Below, one piece after another: positions 60,601-64,000 of a DNA stretch of 64,000 nt. Source of the DNA: Parapristionchus giblindavisi (Eukaryota > Nematoda > Chromadorea > Rhabditida > Diplogasteridae); assembly GCA_943737045.1 (NCBI GenBank), contig CALSFV010000004.1:1561501-1625500 (forward strand), in the 5' to 3' direction. The translations under genes were made by a program, and so were the position numbers. The number at the start of each line of letters is the position of its first letter. Position 1 is the stretch's first letter. The notes under the pieces are model-generated. The model made no database searches, was not told where the DNA came from, and saw only the letters and a program-made list of their open reading frames with translations.

Positions 60601-63600
60601 GATACTTATCGAGTGATATACTATGTGAAAGAGGAAAAAATTCTGAATGACACAAACTTCAGTTCATGTCGCTCTGTAACATTTTACTGCTGTGATAATG
60701 ACCGAAGTACAAAAGTAGCTTTTACTCTGATATGGTCAAGATAACTTGAGAAATATGAAAATGAAAATGATACCTGTCGTGTCATATACCAAATGAAAGA
60801 GCGAAAAATTCCGAATAAGATAAACTATTTCAAAGTGGTCAATACGACCAATATGCAAATTTATATTCCAATGCTCTTTGTTTTTGATACAAAACAATTC
60901 GTTACAAGTCAAATTGTCAATGATACTTATCGAGTGATATACTATGTGAAAGAGGAAAAAATTCTGAATGACACAAACTTCAGTTCATGTCGCTCTGTAA
61001 CATTTTACTGCTGCTATAATGACCGAAGTACAAAAGTAGCTTTTACTCTGATATGGTCAAGATAACTTGAGAAATATGAAAATGAAAATGATACCTGTCG
61101 TGTCATATACCAAATGAAAGAGCGAAAAATTCCGAATAAGATAAACTATTTCAAAGTGGTCAATACGACCAATATGCAAATTTATATTCCAATGCTCTTT
61201 GTTTTTGATACAAAACAATTCGTTACAAGTCAAATTGTCAATGATACTTATCGAGTGATATGCTATCTGAAAGAGGAAAAAATTCTGAATGACACAAACT
61301 TCAGTTCATGTCGCTCTGTAACATTTTACTGCTGCTATAATGACCGAAGTACAAAAGTACTTTTTACTCTGATATGGTCAAGATAACTTGAGAAATATGA
61401 AAATGAAAATGATATCTGCCGTGTCATATACCAAATGAAAGAGCGAAAAATTCTGAATAAGATAAACTATTTCAAAGTGGTCAATACGGCCAATATGCAA
61501 ATTTATATTCCAATGCTTTTTGTGTTTGGTACAAAACAATTCGTTACAAGTCAAATTGTCAATGATACTTATCGAGTGATATACTATGTGAAAGAGGAAA
61601 AAAATCTGAATGACACAAACTTCAGTTCATGTCGCTCTGTAACATTTTACTGCTGCTATAATGACCGAAGTACAAAAGTAGCTTTTACTCTGATATGGTC
61701 AAGATAACTTGAGAAATATGAAAATGAAAATGATATCTGCCGTGTCATATACCAAATGAAAGAGCGAAAAATTCTGAATAAGATAAACTATTTCAAAGTG
61801 GTCAATACGGCCAATATGCAAATTTATATTCCAATGCTTTTTGTGTTTGGTACAAAACAATTCGTTACAAGTCAAATTGTCAATGATACTTATCGAGTGA
61901 TATACTATGTGAAAGAGGAAAAAAATCTGAATGACACAAACTTCAGTTCATGTCGCTCTGTAACATTTTACTGCTGCTATAATGACCGAAGTACAAAAGT
62001 AGCTTTTACTCTGATATGGTCAAGATAACTTGAGAAATATGAAAATGAAAATGATATCTGCCGTGTCATATACCAAATGAAAGAGCGAAAAATTCTGAAC
62101 AAGATAAACTATTTCAAAGTGGTCAATACGACCAATATGCAAATTTTTATTCCAGTGCTCTTTGTTTTTTGGTACAAAACAATTCGTTACAAGTCAAATT
62201 GTCAATGATACTTATCGAGTGATATACTATGTGAAAGAGGAAAAAATTCTGAATGACACAAACTTCAGTTCATGTCGCTCTGTAACATTTTACTGCTGTG
62301 ATAATGACCGAAGTACAAAAGTAGCTTTTACTCTGATATGGTCAAGATAACTTGAGAAATATGAAAATGAAAATGATACCTGTCGTGTCATATACCAAAT
62401 GGAAGAGCGAAAAATTCCGAATAAGATAAACTATTTCAAAGTGGTCAATACGACCGATATGCAAATTTATATTCCAATGCTCTTTGTTTTTGATACAAAA
62501 CAATTCGTTACAAGTCAAATTGTCAATGATACTTATCGAGTGATATGCTATCTGAAAGAGGAAAAAATTCTGAATGACACATACTTCAGTTCATGTCGCT
62601 CTGTAACATTTTACTGCTGTGATAATGACCGAAGTACAAAAGTAGCTTTTACTCTGATATGGTCAAGATAACTTGAGAAATATGAAAATGAAAATGATAT
62701 CTGCCGTGTCATATACCAAATGAAAGAGCGAAAAATTCTGAATAAGATAAACTATTTCAAAGTGGTCAATACGGCCAATATGCAAATTTATATTCCAATG
62801 CTTTTTGTTTTTGGTACAAAACAATTCGTTACAAGTCAAATTGTCAATGATACTTATCGAGTGATATACTATCTGAAAGAGGAAAAAAATCTGAATGACA
62901 CAAACTTCAGTTCATGTCGCTCTGTAACATTTTACTGCTGCTATAATGACCGAAGTACAAAAGTAGCTTTTACTCTGATATGGTCAAGATAATTTGAGAA
63001 ATATGAAAATGAAAATGATACCTGTCGTGTCATATACCAAATGAAAGAGCGAAAAATTCCGAATAAGATAAACTATTTCAAAGTGGTCAATACGGCCAAT
63101 ATGCAAATTTATATTCCAATGCTTTTTGTTTTTGGTACAAAACAATTCGTTACAAGTCAAATTGTCAATGATACTTATCGAGTGATATACTATCTGAAAG
63201 AGGAAAAAAATCTGAATGACACAAACTTCAGTTCATGTCGCTCTGTAACATTTTACTGCTGCTATAATGACCGAAGTACAAAAGTAGCTTTTACTCTGAT
63301 ATGGTCAAGATAACTTGAGAAATATGAAAATGAAAATGATATCTGCCGTGTCATATACCAAATGAAAGAGCGAAAAATTCTGAATAAGATAAACTATTTC
63401 AAAGTGGTCAATACGGCCAATATGCAAATTTATATTCCAATGCTTTTTGTTTTTGGTACAAAACAATTCGTTACAAGTCAAATTGTCAATGATACTTATC
63501 GAGTGATATACTATGTGAAAGAGGAAAAAATTCTGAATGACACAAACTTCAGTTCATGTCGCTCTGTAACATTTTACTGCTGTGATAATGACCGAAGTAC

Positions 63601-64000
63601 AAAAGTAGCTTTTACTCTGATATGGTCAAGATAACTTGAGAAATATGAAAATGAAAATGATACCTGTCGTGTCATATACCAAATGAAAGAGCGAAAAATT
63701 CCGAATAAGATAAACTATTTCAAAGTGGTCAATACGACCAATATGCAAATTTATATTCCAATGCTCTTTGTTTTTGATACAAAACAATTCGTTACAAGTC
63801 AAATTGTCAATGATACTTATCGAGTGATATACTATGTGAAAGAGGAAAAAATTCTGAATGACACAAACTTCAGTTCATGTCGCTCTGTAACATTTTACTG
63901 CTGCTATAATGACCGAAGTACAAAAGTAGCTTTTACTCTGATATGGTCAAGATAACTTGAGAAATATGAAAATGAAAATGATACCTGTCGTGTCATATAC
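57670..64000 (+). repeat. Superblock copy 2, truncated by the window end
   Basis: Second copy of 46433-52763. The only difference I noticed is at about 62582 (CACATACTTC for CACAAACTTC). It ends only because the window ends. Confidence 0.85.

Larger units (their letters stand above)
43161..64000 (+). repeat. 321-bp satellite array, ~65 units, runs off the window
   Basis: Tandem units of 321 bp (five are 322 bp through an extra T) begin inside a unit at 43161 and continue unbroken to the last base. Units differ at a handful of positions, for example AAAATTCCGAAT or AAAATTCTGAAT, ACGACC or ACGGCC, TTTGATAC or TTTGGTAC, ATACTATGTG or ATGCTATCTG, TGTGATAAT or TGCTATAAT. Each unit is an ancient dimer: the part from AATGATACCTGTCGTGTC aligns with the part from AATGATACTTATCGAGTG, 153 bp downstream, at roughly three quarters identity over 60 bp, and their 3' parts (TGGTCAAGATAAC... 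and TGGTACAAAACAA...) also align. The unit length is a multiple of three, so one frame stays open for about 106 codons per unit, with a fixed TAA. Confidence 0.98.

Noticed and set aside
43161..64000. CRISPR-like or multi-gene tandem array of ~65 90-residue proteins
   Set aside because: Repeat unit is 321 bp without spacers, units are near-identical, and there are no promoters or cas genes; it is satellite DNA, whatever its origin.

Overview
The window is a piece of a nematode nuclear genome. Its genes have many small phase-consistent introns. Several start codons sit 1-2 nt after a TTNCAG-type 3' splice site, as expected of spliced-leader trans-splicing. Their products include a major-sperm-protein (MSP) domain protein. 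A clade V free-living nematode is plausible, but species cannot be read from the sequence.

Genes (exons traced by eye, splice phases checked). Minus strand: a 13-exon secreted tyrosinase with both copper sites (1593-4742); a 9-exon ER-type FKBP with two PPIase domains (6462-8654); a terminal exon of an unrecognised gene with a poly(A) signal (11012-11275); a family of tiny secreted Cys-rich peptides (12711-13109, 34673-34783 broken, 38105-38391); and an MSP-domain protein with an Ala/Pro-rich tail (39093-40322). Plus strand: three paralogues of a secreted PAN-like protein with an unrecognised C-terminal domain (15045-16151, 16874-26370, 31972-33763).

The middle of the window is full of transposons, and paralogous comparisons inside the window show how they arrived. 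The second PAN-like gene has one intron swollen to about 7.4 kb by a nest: foldback element D contains a mariner remnant, a palindromic repeat (C) and the 3.7-kb palindromic element A. Another intron of the same gene holds a 1.0-kb foldback. Empty-site relatives of three insertions are present here. Other families seen are hAT-like non-autonomous elements with 8-bp target duplications, TTAA-flanked MITEs, TA-flanked long palindromes, tRNA-derived sequences, and an inside-out Tc1-like transposase remnant in the core of element A.

From 43161 to the right edge the window is one tandem array of about 65 copies of a 321-bp unit that runs off the end. The unit is itself a diverged dimer of about 153- and 168-bp halves. 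Almost every unit is open in one frame over about 106 codons. Unit variants form nested higher-order repeats: 3-unit blocks (963 bp), 9-unit blocks (2,890 bp), and a block of at least 6.3 kb repeated at 11,237 bp with one difference noticed. A tRNA-bearing palindrome abuts the array's left edge.

The most unusual signals are this hierarchical satellite and a 7-bp-period GATCTTT/GATCAAA tract found in introns of three unrelated genes, often touching splice sites. I found no bacterial-type operon, CRISPR array or rRNA gene.
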